From Paracoccaceae bacterium (GTDB lineage: Bacteria; Pseudomonadota; Alphaproteobacteria; Rhodobacterales; Rhodobacteraceae): DNA of 5,750 nt. Position 1 is the stretch's first letter, and every line of letters starts with the position of its first letter. The stretch lies in assembly GCA_023254015.1 (NCBI GenBank), contig JALQYS010000070.1, positions 1 through 5,750 of the forward strand. The letters are read 5' to 3'. Under the pieces are notes generated by a model. It was not told the DNA's origin and ran no database searches. It saw nothing but the letters and a program-made list of their open reading frames with translations. Shown piece after piece: positions 1-4,792 of the stretch. The translations under genes were made by a program, and so were the position numbers.

Positions 1-867
1 CAGATCGACAGCTATCAGGGCAAATCGGGCCAGAACGCCAAAGCCTTCATCGACGCGGTGCTGGACCCGACCGTCATCGGCTTTGGCACCATTGACGACA
101 TCGATCAGGTGGCCGGCAAGCGTGGCGACCGCCAGTCAAGCGCAGGCCAGCAAGAGGTGACGGCCGTGTTCATGCAGGCCTTTGCCGGGGCGAATACCGT
201 GGTGCGGGGGAACTGCACCTTCGGAATGTTCTCGAACTTCCCCGAAAACGTCGACGATGCGCTGCGCCAAAGGGCCGGTGCGCGGTTTCTGGTCGACGGC
301 CCGCAAACCCGCGAGGATTACATTGATATCCTTTCGCTTTTGCTGGGCAAGACTCACAATATCCCGCTTGGGGACCACGACCTTTTCGCTGCGCAAGAGA
401 TCAAGAAAGCGGTGGCCGCCAGCTTCACGGGCCATTCCCGGCCCCATGAGGCGGGGTTGGTGAAGGTCTGGGACAAGGTGGCGACCGAGATCGGCCCCCT
501 GGACACGATTGCCAAGCTCGGGGCCTATCTGAAGGCCATCCAGCTGGCCGATGCGCGGTTTACCGGACGTGCCATCAAGAACATCACCGACGCCGTGAAG
601 GTGCGGGCGATGGATTTCGAACTACCGGATGAGTGGCTGGAGAACCCCGATCTGTTCCTGTTCAAACCCTATGACGACAAGCTGGCGATGATCCGCGGGC
701 TGATGACACCGGTCACGGTCGACATGGTGGTGCAGGAAATCAACCGCTATGCCGACAGCGAATTCCGCTATGCCGACAAGTCGGATGAGGTGGCGATTGA
801 GGGGATGGTGCGGGAGTTTGAGCGGCAGGAAGAGGCCAAGCGGCGGTATCTGGAGGGGAAGGGCTGA
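1..867 (+). CDS. AAA-type ATPase, C-terminal part (5' end outside window)
   Basis: The reading frame is open from base 1 to the TGA at 865-867, giving 288 residues; the Walker A half of the ATPase module lies upstream of the window. Visible landmarks, numbered from the first in-window residue, follow the classic AAA order. A pore-loop-like Y-Q-G-K-S stands at 5-9 and a Walker B segment T-I-D-D-I-D at 30-35, followed by A-G-K-R-G-D. A sensor-1 Asn sits in S-N-F-P-E-N-V-D-D-A-L (Asn79), then arginine-finger candidates in R-Q-R-A-G-A-R-F (89-96) and a sensor-2-like F-T-G-R (187-190). The last ~45 residues are charged and helical. AAA proteins use ATP hydrolysis to remodel or thread protein substrates; the substrate here cannot be read from the sequence. 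The oddity is Asp33 where AAA proteins normally carry the catalytic Walker B Glu. The family call is solid, but the specific protein is unknown to me. A downstream GTG at 58 lies inside the ATPase core and is not a credible start. Confidence 0.8.
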   Translation, partial: QIDSYQGKSGQNAKAFIDAVLDPTVIGFGTIDDIDQVAGKRGDRQSSAGQQEVTAVFMQAFAGANTVVRGNCTFGMFSNFPENVDDALRQRAGARFLVDGPQTREDYIDILSLLLGKTHNIPLGDHDLFAAQEIKKAVAASFTGHSRPHEAGLVKVWDKVATEIGPLDTIAKLGAYLKAIQLADARFTGRAIKNITDAVKVRAMDFELPDEWLENPDLFLFKPYDDKLAMIRGLMTPVTVDMVVQEINRYADSEFRYADKSDEVAIEGMVREFERQEEAKRRYLEGKG

Positions 868-907
868 GTGATCTTCGCCTGTCAATCGTTTCGTGGCCTC
901 TGAACCG

Positions 908-944
908 TCCCGGGATTGCCGGCAACTTTATTCAGCTGGCTGAA
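908..944. repeat. Cluster of three short palindromes
   Basis: TCCCGGGA (908-915) is an 8-bp perfect palindrome and abuts TTGCCGGCAA (916-925), a 10-bp perfect palindrome. After CTTTA follows TTCAGCTGGCTGAA (931-944), with 6-bp arms around TG. The cluster begins 41 bp after the stop of the AAA gene. None of the hairpins is followed by a T-run, so it is not a standard intrinsic terminator. It could fold as a 3' RNA structure that blocks exonucleases, bind a dimeric protein, or be chance. Confidence 0.45.
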
Positions 945-1011
945 CCTCTCGGAAGCAGGTTCCGTCCGCGATCAGGCTGTTGAGGACGCCATGCCGTTTC
1001 CTGGCCGTCGC

Positions 1012-1235
1012 GGCGCTGTTGCACGAAACGCCCGGGGGCCAGAGTTCCCCGTTCCCCGGACGGACCTCATCCCGCGACCTGACGGTCGAAGTCCCTTGCG
1101 CTCAGGCGCTGGCCGGGCAGTTTCGCTGCGCGGTCCTTCGGTTCCCACAGGGCATCCGATGCTCGGGAAAACAGCCCCCCGGACTTCCTTCTGATCCTCC
1201 CCACATCTCTGCACGGCTTCGGCGGGGATGGAGGT
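1012..1235 (-). mobile_element. Possible degraded insertion-sequence end
   Basis: On the plus strand 1012-1029 reads GGCGCTGTTGCACGAAAC. From memory this is close to IS6-family terminal repeats (IS26: GGCACTGTTGCAAA), with 11 of the first 12 bases agreeing. If this is an IS end, the element would extend to higher coordinates with its transposase read on the minus strand. A minus-strand frame indeed stops at 1067-1069 with a tail containing R-L-S-A-R-D-F-D-R-Q-V-A, about 50 bp inside the end, the usual spacing for a transposase C-terminus. The frame stays open upstream to about 1235 without a plausible start. No second terminal repeat is seen before the tRNA. I have only an unverified sense that this tail resembles transposase-associated proteins, so treat the call as a lead. 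Confidence 0.2.
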
Positions 1236-1271
1236 TGCCTTTGAGAAGGGTCGTGTGCCGCGTGGGTTGGC

Positions 1272-1283
1272 TTGTGATCACAA
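1272..1283. promoter_or_regulatory. 12-bp perfect palindrome, possible operator
   Basis: TTGTGATCACAA is fully self-complementary. It contains TGTGA and TCACA half-sites with no spacer, unlike a CRP site, which has a 6-bp spacer, or an FNR site (TTGAT-N4-ATCAA). It lies 51 bp beyond the tRNA 3' end in a region with no gene start on either strand, so no target promoter is evident. It may bind a dimeric regulator or be coincidence. Confidence 0.25.
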
Positions 1284-1314
1284 AGTGCCTCAATAAGCCT
1301 AAGCCATCGAGCGC

Positions 1315-1321
1315 AAAAAAA
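1315..1321 (-). terminator. T-run downstream of tRNA-Gly
   Basis: On the minus strand a run of seven T begins 12 nt after the tRNA CCA end. No strong hairpin lies between the tRNA and the run, so termination here would rely on the folded tRNA itself followed by the U-tract. This is a plausible but weak terminator. Confidence 0.35.
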
Positions 1322-1333
1322 TGACGTGGAATT

Positions 1334-1407
1334 TGGAGCGGGTGACGGGAATCGAACCCGTGTCTCTAGCTTGGAAGGCTAGGGTCTTACCATTACACAA
1401 CACCCGC
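1334..1407 (-). tRNA. tRNA-Gly, anticodon TCC
   Basis: Read on the minus strand from 1407 to 1334 (74 nt), all cloverleaf parts are present. The acceptor stem GCGGGTG pairs with CACCCGC, followed by discriminator T and an encoded CCA. The D-arm contains TAATGGTAA. The anticodon stem CTAGC/GCTAG encloses the loop CTTCCAA, with anticodon TCC at 1375-1373. The T-arm ACGGG-TTCGATT-CCCGT is canonical. This tRNA reads GGA and, by wobble, GGG glycine codons. It is a single tRNA gene with its own upstream promoter candidate, lying on the same strand as and behind the nucleotidase gene. No integrase gene or repeated copy of its 3' end is visible nearby. Confidence 0.97.
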
Positions 1408-1414
1408 GCTGACC

Positions 1415-1445
1415 ATTAGATAACATCGCCGCGCGGCAGGCTCAA
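1415..1445 (-). promoter_or_regulatory. Candidate sigma-70 promoter of tRNA-Gly
   Basis: On the minus strand a -35-like TTGAGC (1445-1440) is followed by two overlapping -10 candidates: TATCTA (1422-1417) at 17-bp spacing, and TCTAAT (1420-1415), a better box at 19-bp spacing. Either puts the start of transcription close to the tRNA 5' end at 1407. The -35 begins only 2 bp from the hairpin that follows the nucleotidase gene, so the two signals are tightly packed. Confidence 0.4.
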
Positions 1446-1447
1446 GC

Positions 1448-1471
1448 GGGGGCGGGAAAAAACCCGCCCCC
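1448..1471 (-). terminator. GC-rich hairpin after the nucleotidase gene
   Basis: GGGGGCGGG (1448-1456) and CCCGCCCCC (1463-1471) form a perfect 9-bp stem. The 6-nt loop is A6 on plus and T6 on minus. It begins 7 bp beyond the nucleotidase stop codon. There is no T-run after the stem on either strand, so it is not a textbook intrinsic terminator. It probably ends or stabilises the nucleotidase transcript, and read-through would run into the tRNA. Confidence 0.55.
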
Positions 1472-1478
1472 TGTCCAA

Positions 1479-2981
1479 TCACTGGCCCAATTTGCGGATG
1501 CGGCCCTCGACGGCCGGCTTCACCGTGCCCAGCTTTTCGACATAGGCCATCACGTCATTGGCAACCAGCTGCCCGCCGCCCGTGCCGGTGACGATCTTGC
1601 CGCCGCCAAGGGCCGCAAAGCCATCACCGCCCCCCAGGATATAGTCATTGACCGCAACGCTATAGGTCTTGTCCGCCTCCAGCGGCGCACCGCCCACCAT
1701 CACCTCGGACACGCGGCTGCCGGGTTCGGCCGCGGCGTCAAAGGCAAAGGTCAGGCCCGAAACTTGGGCAAAGCGGCCGGCGCCCTTTTCCACCTGACTG
1801 ACCGCGTTTTCCAGCGCGGCCAGAACCTGCGATCCGGGCAGTTCGGTGACAACGGTCACATTGCCAAAGGGCAGTTCGGTCAGGATGTCGCGCCGGGTCA
1901 GCTTGGCACCGGCGTCATAGGTGCGATCACCCCGGATGCCGCCGCCGTTCATGATCGCGATATCCGCCCCGGTCGCCGCGCGCATGGCATCGGCAATCAG
2001 ATTGCCCATGGTCGATTCTTCCGTCCGCACGACATTGCGGCGGCTGTCGATCAGGGTTTCGGTCGTGCCGATCTCGACGTTCAGCGTTGCATCCATGTCG
2101 GCGGTGAACTTGTCGGCCAGCGCCTGCGATTCGGGGTCGGGCGTCACCGTCGCCGTGTCGATAAAGCGGAAGGCCGGCGTCCAGCTGATCGTGCGCTTGC
2201 CATCCTTTTCGCCCACCTCGACCGTCAGATCGATGGGGGTCAGAAGCTGGGCGTCGACGCTGGTTTCGACATAGGCCGTCACCCCGTCATAGGCAGTGGC
2301 ATAGGTGTGGTCATCGCCCGACAGGATCACGTCGAAGGCATGGCTGGCCATCAGCGCCCGGTCATTTTCCATATTGGTCTGGACAACGCCGACGACGATA
2401 TCGGCCCCCGCCTCGCGCGCGGCTTTCGCGGCCTCGACCGCCATGTCGACAGTCGGGCCGAACTTCAGATCGCCGGTCGAAGAGACTTCGGGGCTGGTAT
2501 CCTGCGCCACCGGAATCAACGCGACCTTCAGCCCCCCCACCTCTTTCACCATTACACCGCCAAGCCCTTCGATCGGGCTACCGTCGGCCTTGGTGATGTT
2601 GATGGCCGCCCAGGGGTATTTCGACGCCTTCATCTTTTCGAAAAAGTTCTCAGGGCCGAAGTCGAATTCATGGTTTCCCGGCACGGCAAGGTCAAAGGGC
2701 ACCAGATTGGTGAAATCGACGGTGTTCTGGCCAAGGTCAAAGCCGGAAATCAGGCTGGGCGACAGCATGTCGCCGTTGAAGAGATACAGCGTGTTGGGGT
2801 TCGCCGCGCGCTCGGCCCGCGCCACCGCGTTCAGCCGGGGAAAGCCGCCGCGGCCGTCCTCCTCGGCATAGTTGTAGACATCGCCCACGCCCAGAAGCGT
2901 CAGCTTCACCGTCTCGGCCCGGGCCGGCAGTGCGGCAAGGCAGGAGGCCCCAAGGATCAGCGCTTTGAAGGACATGGACAT
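1479..2981 (-). CDS. Exported bifunctional metallophosphatase/5'-nucleotidase (UshA-like)
   Basis: This is a 500-residue protein on the minus strand. The start at 2981 is set by a GGGAG box 7 nt upstream and gives a clean signal peptide (residues 1-22, ending A-R-A before Glu23), so the product should be periplasmic. Residues ~25-245 are the metallophosphatase domain, with G-D71, G-N-H-E (102-105) and S-G-D-D-H (221-225). Residues ~300-495 are the 5'-nucleotidase C-terminal domain, with E-S-T-M-G-N-L-I-A-D-A-M (322-333), N-G-G-G-I-R (345-350), L-P-F-G-N (370-374) and G-G-G-D-G-F (450-455), the nucleobase/substrate-binding region. Such enzymes dephosphorylate external nucleotides to nucleosides and phosphate. 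Several usual metal-ligand histidines are replaced: the D-x-H motif reads D34-V-Y36, the T-H motif reads T202-N203, and G-H-x-H reads G-D223-D-H225. This may mark a subfamily with another metal site or substrate. It is transcribed alone, divergently from DUF952-pyrD. The frame stays open upstream to 3389, but that part is antisense to DUF952. Confidence 0.9.
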   Translation of the reverse strand: MSMSFKALILGASCLAALPARAETVKLTLLGVGDVYNYAEEDGRGGFPRLNAVARAERAANPNTLYLFNGDMLSPSLISGFDLGQNTVDFTNLVPFDLAVPGNHEFDFGPENFFEKMKASKYPWAAINITKADGSPIEGLGGVMVKEVGGLKVALIPVAQDTSPEVSSTGDLKFGPTVDMAVEAAKAAREAGADIVVGVVQTNMENDRALMASHAFDVILSGDDHTYATAYDGVTAYVETSVDAQLLTPIDLTVEVGEKDGKRTISWTPAFRFIDTATVTPDPESQALADKFTADMDATLNVEIGTTETLIDSRRNVVRTEESTMGNLIADAMRAATGADIAIMNGGGIRGDRTYDAGAKLTRRDILTELPFGNVTVVTELPGSQVLAALENAVSQVEKGAGRFAQVSGLTFAFDAAAEPGSRVSEVMVGGAPLEADKTYSVAVNDYILGGGDGFAALGGGKIVTGTGGGQLVANDVMAYVEKLGTVKPAVEGRIRKLGQ

Positions 2982-2988
2982 GACCAAA

Positions 2989-2993
2989 CTCCC
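2989..2993 (-). promoter_or_regulatory. Ribosome binding site of the nucleotidase gene
   Basis: GGGAG on the minus strand, 7 nt before the ATG at 2981. The neighbouring in-frame ATG at 2975 would have 13-nt spacing, so 2981 is preferred. Either choice leaves the same signal peptide core. Confidence 0.65.
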
Positions 2994-3022
2994 GCAGGTT
3001 GTGAATATTACAATTCCGTCAG

Positions 3023-3050
3023 ATTGTGGCCCCGCGCCCGAGTCTGTCAA
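3023..3050 (-). promoter_or_regulatory. Sigma-70 promoter of the nucleotidase gene
   Basis: On the minus strand a perfect -35 TTGACA (3050-3045), a 16-bp spacer and a -10 CACAAT (3028-3023, four of six consensus) lie 42 bp before the start codon, implying a leader of roughly 35 nt. An imperfect inverted repeat, GAAT-N6-ATTC (3003-3016), falls at the expected transcription start, where a repressor could act. No Pho-box pair is seen; the single CTGTCA on the plus strand is part of the -35 complement. Confidence 0.5.
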
Positions 3051-3143
3051 AGCCGGATTTGATCCGTTGATAAGGGGTTGCCCATCACAGGCGGATGACA
3101 GCCCACGCTTGACCGCAAGGGCGGCTTTCGGCATGAACCGCGC

Positions 3144-3482
3144 ATGCTCGTCTACAAGATCCTTCGCCGCCCCGAATGGGATGCCTTCCGTGCCGCGGGT
3201 GAGACCCTTGGCGCGCCGGTTGATCTGGCCGATGGCTTCATCCATTTCTCGACCTCTGCCCAGGTGGCCGAAACCGCCGCCAAATGGTTTTCGACCGAAA
3301 GCGATCTGGTGCTGGTGGCTTTTGACGCGGGCCGACTGGGGCCGGCGCTGAAATGGGAGCCCTCGCGCGGGGGGGCGCTGTTTCCGCATCTTTACCGCAA
3401 ACTCCTGCTGTCAGAAGTGGTCTGGGACAAGTCCCTGCCCCTCGGCGCGGCCGGACATATCTTTCCCGAGGGCGTGATTTGA
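3144..3482 (+). CDS. DUF952 family protein
   Basis: This is a small 112-residue cytosolic protein with no signal peptide or membrane segment. It shows the family's conserved blocks: an N-terminal Y-K-I-L with W12, D-G-F-I-H-F-S (30-36), a central strand L-V-L-V-A-F-D (55-61), and W-E-P-S followed by G-G-A-L-F-P-H-L-Y (71-84). Its length is typical for the family, so it appears intact. From memory Pfam places DUF952 in the ADP-ribosyltransferase-like fold group, but no reaction is established and I assign none. The stop codon overlaps the TTG start of pyrD by 4 bp, so the two are likely co-transcribed and translationally coupled. The start at 3144 has no strong ribosome binding site (the nearest purine-rich stretch is about 20 nt away), and an ATG at 3133 is in another frame. 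Expression may therefore be low or use an atypical leader. I see no convincing plus-strand promoter in 2982-3143. Confidence 0.88.
   Translation: MLVYKILRRPEWDAFRAAGETLGAPVDLADGFIHFSTSAQVAETAAKWFSTESDLVLVAFDAGRLGPALKWEPSRGGALFPHLYRKLLLSEVVWDKSLPLGAAGHIFPEGVI
3468..3472 (+). promoter_or_regulatory. Ribosome binding site that fixes the pyrD TTG start
   Basis: GAGGG lies inside the last codons of the DUF952 gene, 6 nt before TTG at 3479. It supports this rare start over the in-frame ATG at 3353, which would add 42 residues that merely overlap DUF952 in another frame. Confidence 0.65.
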
Positions 3483-4540
3483 CCCCGACCGAAAAACTGG
3501 GCCTTGCCCTTCTGCACCGGGTTGACCCCGAACGGGCCCATGGCCTGTCCCTGCTGGCCTTGCGGTCGCATCTGCTGCCGTTGCCGGGGCCTGTGACCTC
3601 GTCACGGCTGGCGACCTCGATTGCCGGATTGTCGCTGCCCAACCCGGTCGGGCTGGCGGCGGGTTATGACAAGAATGCCACGGCCATTTCGGCGCTGGTG
3701 CGTGCGGGCTTCGGCTTTGTCGAGGTGGGGGCGGCCACGCCGCTGCCGCAGCCGGGCAACCCGCGCCCGCGCCTGTTCCGGCTGACCGAGGACCGCGCCG
3801 CGATCAACCGCTTTGGCTTCAACAACGAAGGGGCTGAGGCGATTGCGGCCCGCCTTGCCGCGCACCCGCGCGGGGCGGTTCCGGTGGGGCTGAACCTTGG
3901 CGCCAACAAGACCAGCACCGACCGCGCGGCCGACTTTGCCCGGGTGCTGGCCACCTGCGGCCCGCATGTCGATTTCGCCACGGTGAACGTGTCGTCGCCA
4001 AACACCGAGAAACTGCGCGACCTGCAGGGTGCGGCGGCGCTCTCGGCACTCTTGGCAGGCGTGATGGACACCCGCGCCGGGCTGTCGCGCCGCATCCCGG
4101 TCTTCCTGAAGATTGCCCCCGATCTGAATTCCGAAGAGCTGGAGCAGCTGGCCGAGGTGGCGCTGGCATCGGGGGTGGACGCGGTGATTGCGACGAATAC
4201 CACGCTGTCGCGCGAAGGTTTGAAATCTGCACATCGCGGCGAAACCGGCGGGCTTTCCGGCGCGCCTTTGTTCGAAAAGTCCACGAGGGTGCTGGCGCAG
4301 CTGTCCAGATTGACCGAAGGCCGCCTGCCGCTGATCGGCGTCGGTGGCATTTCCGGCGCCGACGAGGCCTATGCGAAGATCCGCGCCGGGGCGAGTGCCG
4401 TGCAGCTTTATACCGCGCTGGTCTATGGCGGGCTGTCGCTGGTGCCCGAAATCGCGCGCGGGCTGGAGGCGCTTTTGCAGCGTGACGGTTATTCTTCGGT
4501 CGCCGAGGCCGTCGGCACCAACCGCGGTGTCTGGCTGTAA
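3479..4540 (+). CDS. pyrD: Dihydroorotate dehydrogenase (quinone), class 2
   Basis: The 353-residue product is of normal class 2 length. The enzyme oxidises dihydroorotate to orotate, the fourth step of de novo pyrimidine synthesis, passing electrons through FMN to membrane ubiquinone. The N-terminal ~40 residues correspond to the helical membrane- and quinone-contacting extension that marks class 2. Visible motifs are N-P-V-G-L-A-A-G-Y-D-K-N (55-66), the T-P-x-P-Q-P-G-N-P-x-P-R block ending L-F-R-L (87-102), I-N-R-F-G-F-N-N (109-116), N-V-S-S-P-N-T (170-176) with Ser173 as the class 2 catalytic base, K211 in L-K-I-A-P-D, T-N-T-T (239-242), and the FMN-phosphate region G-V-G-G-I-S-G (287-293) to Q-L-Y-T-A-L-V-Y-G-G (309-318). 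No key residue is missing. Translation starts at TTG in the TTGA overlap with the DUF952 stop, with a good Shine-Dalgarno, indicating coupling. The stop is TAA at 4538-4540, followed by a terminator. Confidence 0.96.
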   Translation: MTPTEKLGLALLHRVDPERAHGLSLLALRSHLLPLPGPVTSSRLATSIAGLSLPNPVGLAAGYDKNATAISALVRAGFGFVEVGAATPLPQPGNPRPRLFRLTEDRAAINRFGFNNEGAEAIAARLAAHPRGAVPVGLNLGANKTSTDRAADFARVLATCGPHVDFATVNVSSPNTEKLRDLQGAAALSALLAGVMDTRAGLSRRIPVFLKIAPDLNSEELEQLAEVALASGVDAVIATNTTLSREGLKSAHRGETGGLSGAPLFEKSTRVLAQLSRLTEGRLPLIGVGGISGADEAYAKIRAGASAVQLYTALVYGGLSLVPEIARGLEALLQRDGYSSVAEAVGTNRGVWL

Positions 4541-4558
4541 CCGGCGTGATCTGAAGGC

Positions 4559-4582
4559 GCGGCTTGCGCCGCAGGTTTTTTT
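4559..4582 (+). terminator. Intrinsic terminator after pyrD
   Basis: GCGGC (4559-4563), loop TTGC and GCCGC (4568-4572) are followed after AGG by seven T (4576-4582). An alternative fold pairs GGCGC (4556-4560) with GCGCC (4566-4570). It begins 18 bp after the pyrD stop and should separate the pyrimidine unit from trpB. Confidence 0.7.
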
Positions 4583-4590
4583 CTCGCCTC

Positions 4591-4638
4591 TGGCCTGCGG
4601 CCAACCGGCTTGGTTTGTGCCTCCGGCGGGAGTATTTT
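4591..4638 (+). repeat. Rhodobacterales-type intergenic element with second terminator-like hairpin
   Basis: A hairpin TGGCC-TGC-GGCCA (4591-4603) is followed by CTCC-GGCG-GGAG (4621-4632) and then TATTTT (4633-4638), which resembles a second terminator. From memory, the core CCTCCGGCGGGAGTATTT recurs in many intergenic regions of Rhodobacteraceae genomes. I cannot verify copy number here, and only one copy is in this window. Confidence 0.5.
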
Positions 4639-4693
4639 GCGAAGGGCAAATGCGCACGGCGGCAGCATGATCGGTGGCGCGCGCAAGGATCCG

Positions 4694-4710
4694 CGGCGCG
4701 GGGGGCGCCG
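4694..4710 (+). repeat. Perfect GC hairpin with G-only loop in the trpB leader
   Basis: CGGCGC (4694-4699) and GCGCCG (4705-4710) form a 6-bp stem around GGGGG. It lies 82 bp before the trpB start. There is no T-run after it, so it is not an obvious terminator. No Trp-rich leader peptide accompanies it, so attenuation of the trp-leader kind is not supported. Confidence 0.4.
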
Positions 4711-4779
4711 GGAATTTCAGAGGACGCGCTGCCCCCTTTCCCCCGCCACGCAAGGGCGCTACATCGGGCAGAAGTCACA

Positions 4780-4785
4780 GGGGAG
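4780..4785 (+). promoter_or_regulatory. Ribosome binding site of trpB
   Basis: GGGGAG sits 7 nt before the ATG at 4793. The ATG at 4788 is out of frame with trpB. The Shine-Dalgarno position supports 4793 over the in-frame ATG at 4667. Confidence 0.7.
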
Positions 4786-4792
4786 AGATGCC

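Larger units (their letters stand above)
868..1333. other. 466-bp convergent intergenic gap without a supported gene
   Basis: This stretch lies between the end of the plus-strand AAA gene and the 3' end of the minus-strand tRNA, so both neighbours are transcribed into it. Short open frames exist on both strands, as expected at this GC content. None has a ribosome binding site, a recognisable domain or convincing length. What I do see is three short palindromes packed into 908-944, a match to an IS-type terminal repeat at 1012-1029 with a possible broken transposase tail behind it on the minus strand, a 12-bp perfect palindrome at 1272-1283, and an A7 run at 1315-1321 that reads as a T-run behind the tRNA. 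Confidence 0.6.

Noticed and set aside
916..1324. Overlapping 80-114 residue open frames in the convergent gap
   Set aside because: None has a ribosome binding site, domain or coding-like composition. Frames on both strands overlap, as expected by chance at this GC content.
1334..1407. tRNA-Gly as an integration site of a genomic island
   Set aside because: No integrase, no repeated tRNA 3' end and no foreign-looking gene block lies in the window.
1764..3062. 432-residue plus-strand open frame
   Set aside because: It is wholly antisense to the nucleotidase, which has a signal peptide, family motifs, a ribosome binding site and a promoter. The antisense product is His/Arg/Gly-rich, typical of GC-rich shadow frames.
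3041..3062. Possible Pho box (CTGTCA) near the nucleotidase promoter
   Set aside because: Only one CTGTCA is present and it is the complement of the -35. The second direct repeat at 11-bp spacing is absent.
2982..3389. Upstream extension of the nucleotidase frame giving 636 residues
   Set aside because: It would bury the signal peptide, remove the good ribosome binding site and run antisense to DUF952.
3353..3478. ATG at 3353 as pyrD start
   Set aside because: It adds 42 residues overlapping DUF952 in another frame with no PyrD-like features. TTG at 3479 has the Shine-Dalgarno and the expected N-terminus.
4737..4765. Candidate trpB promoter TTTCCC-N17-TACATC
   Set aside because: Both boxes match consensus poorly, so I did not list it as a feature.
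3602..4778. Long minus-strand open frames over pyrD and its downstream region
   Set aside because: They are Arg/Ala/Pro-rich shadows of a clearly coding plus-strand gene, without family motifs.
4667..4792. In-frame 42-residue N-terminal extension of TrpB from ATG at 4667
   Set aside because: It is Arg/Gly-rich and unlike TrpB, and the strong ribosome binding site points to 4793.
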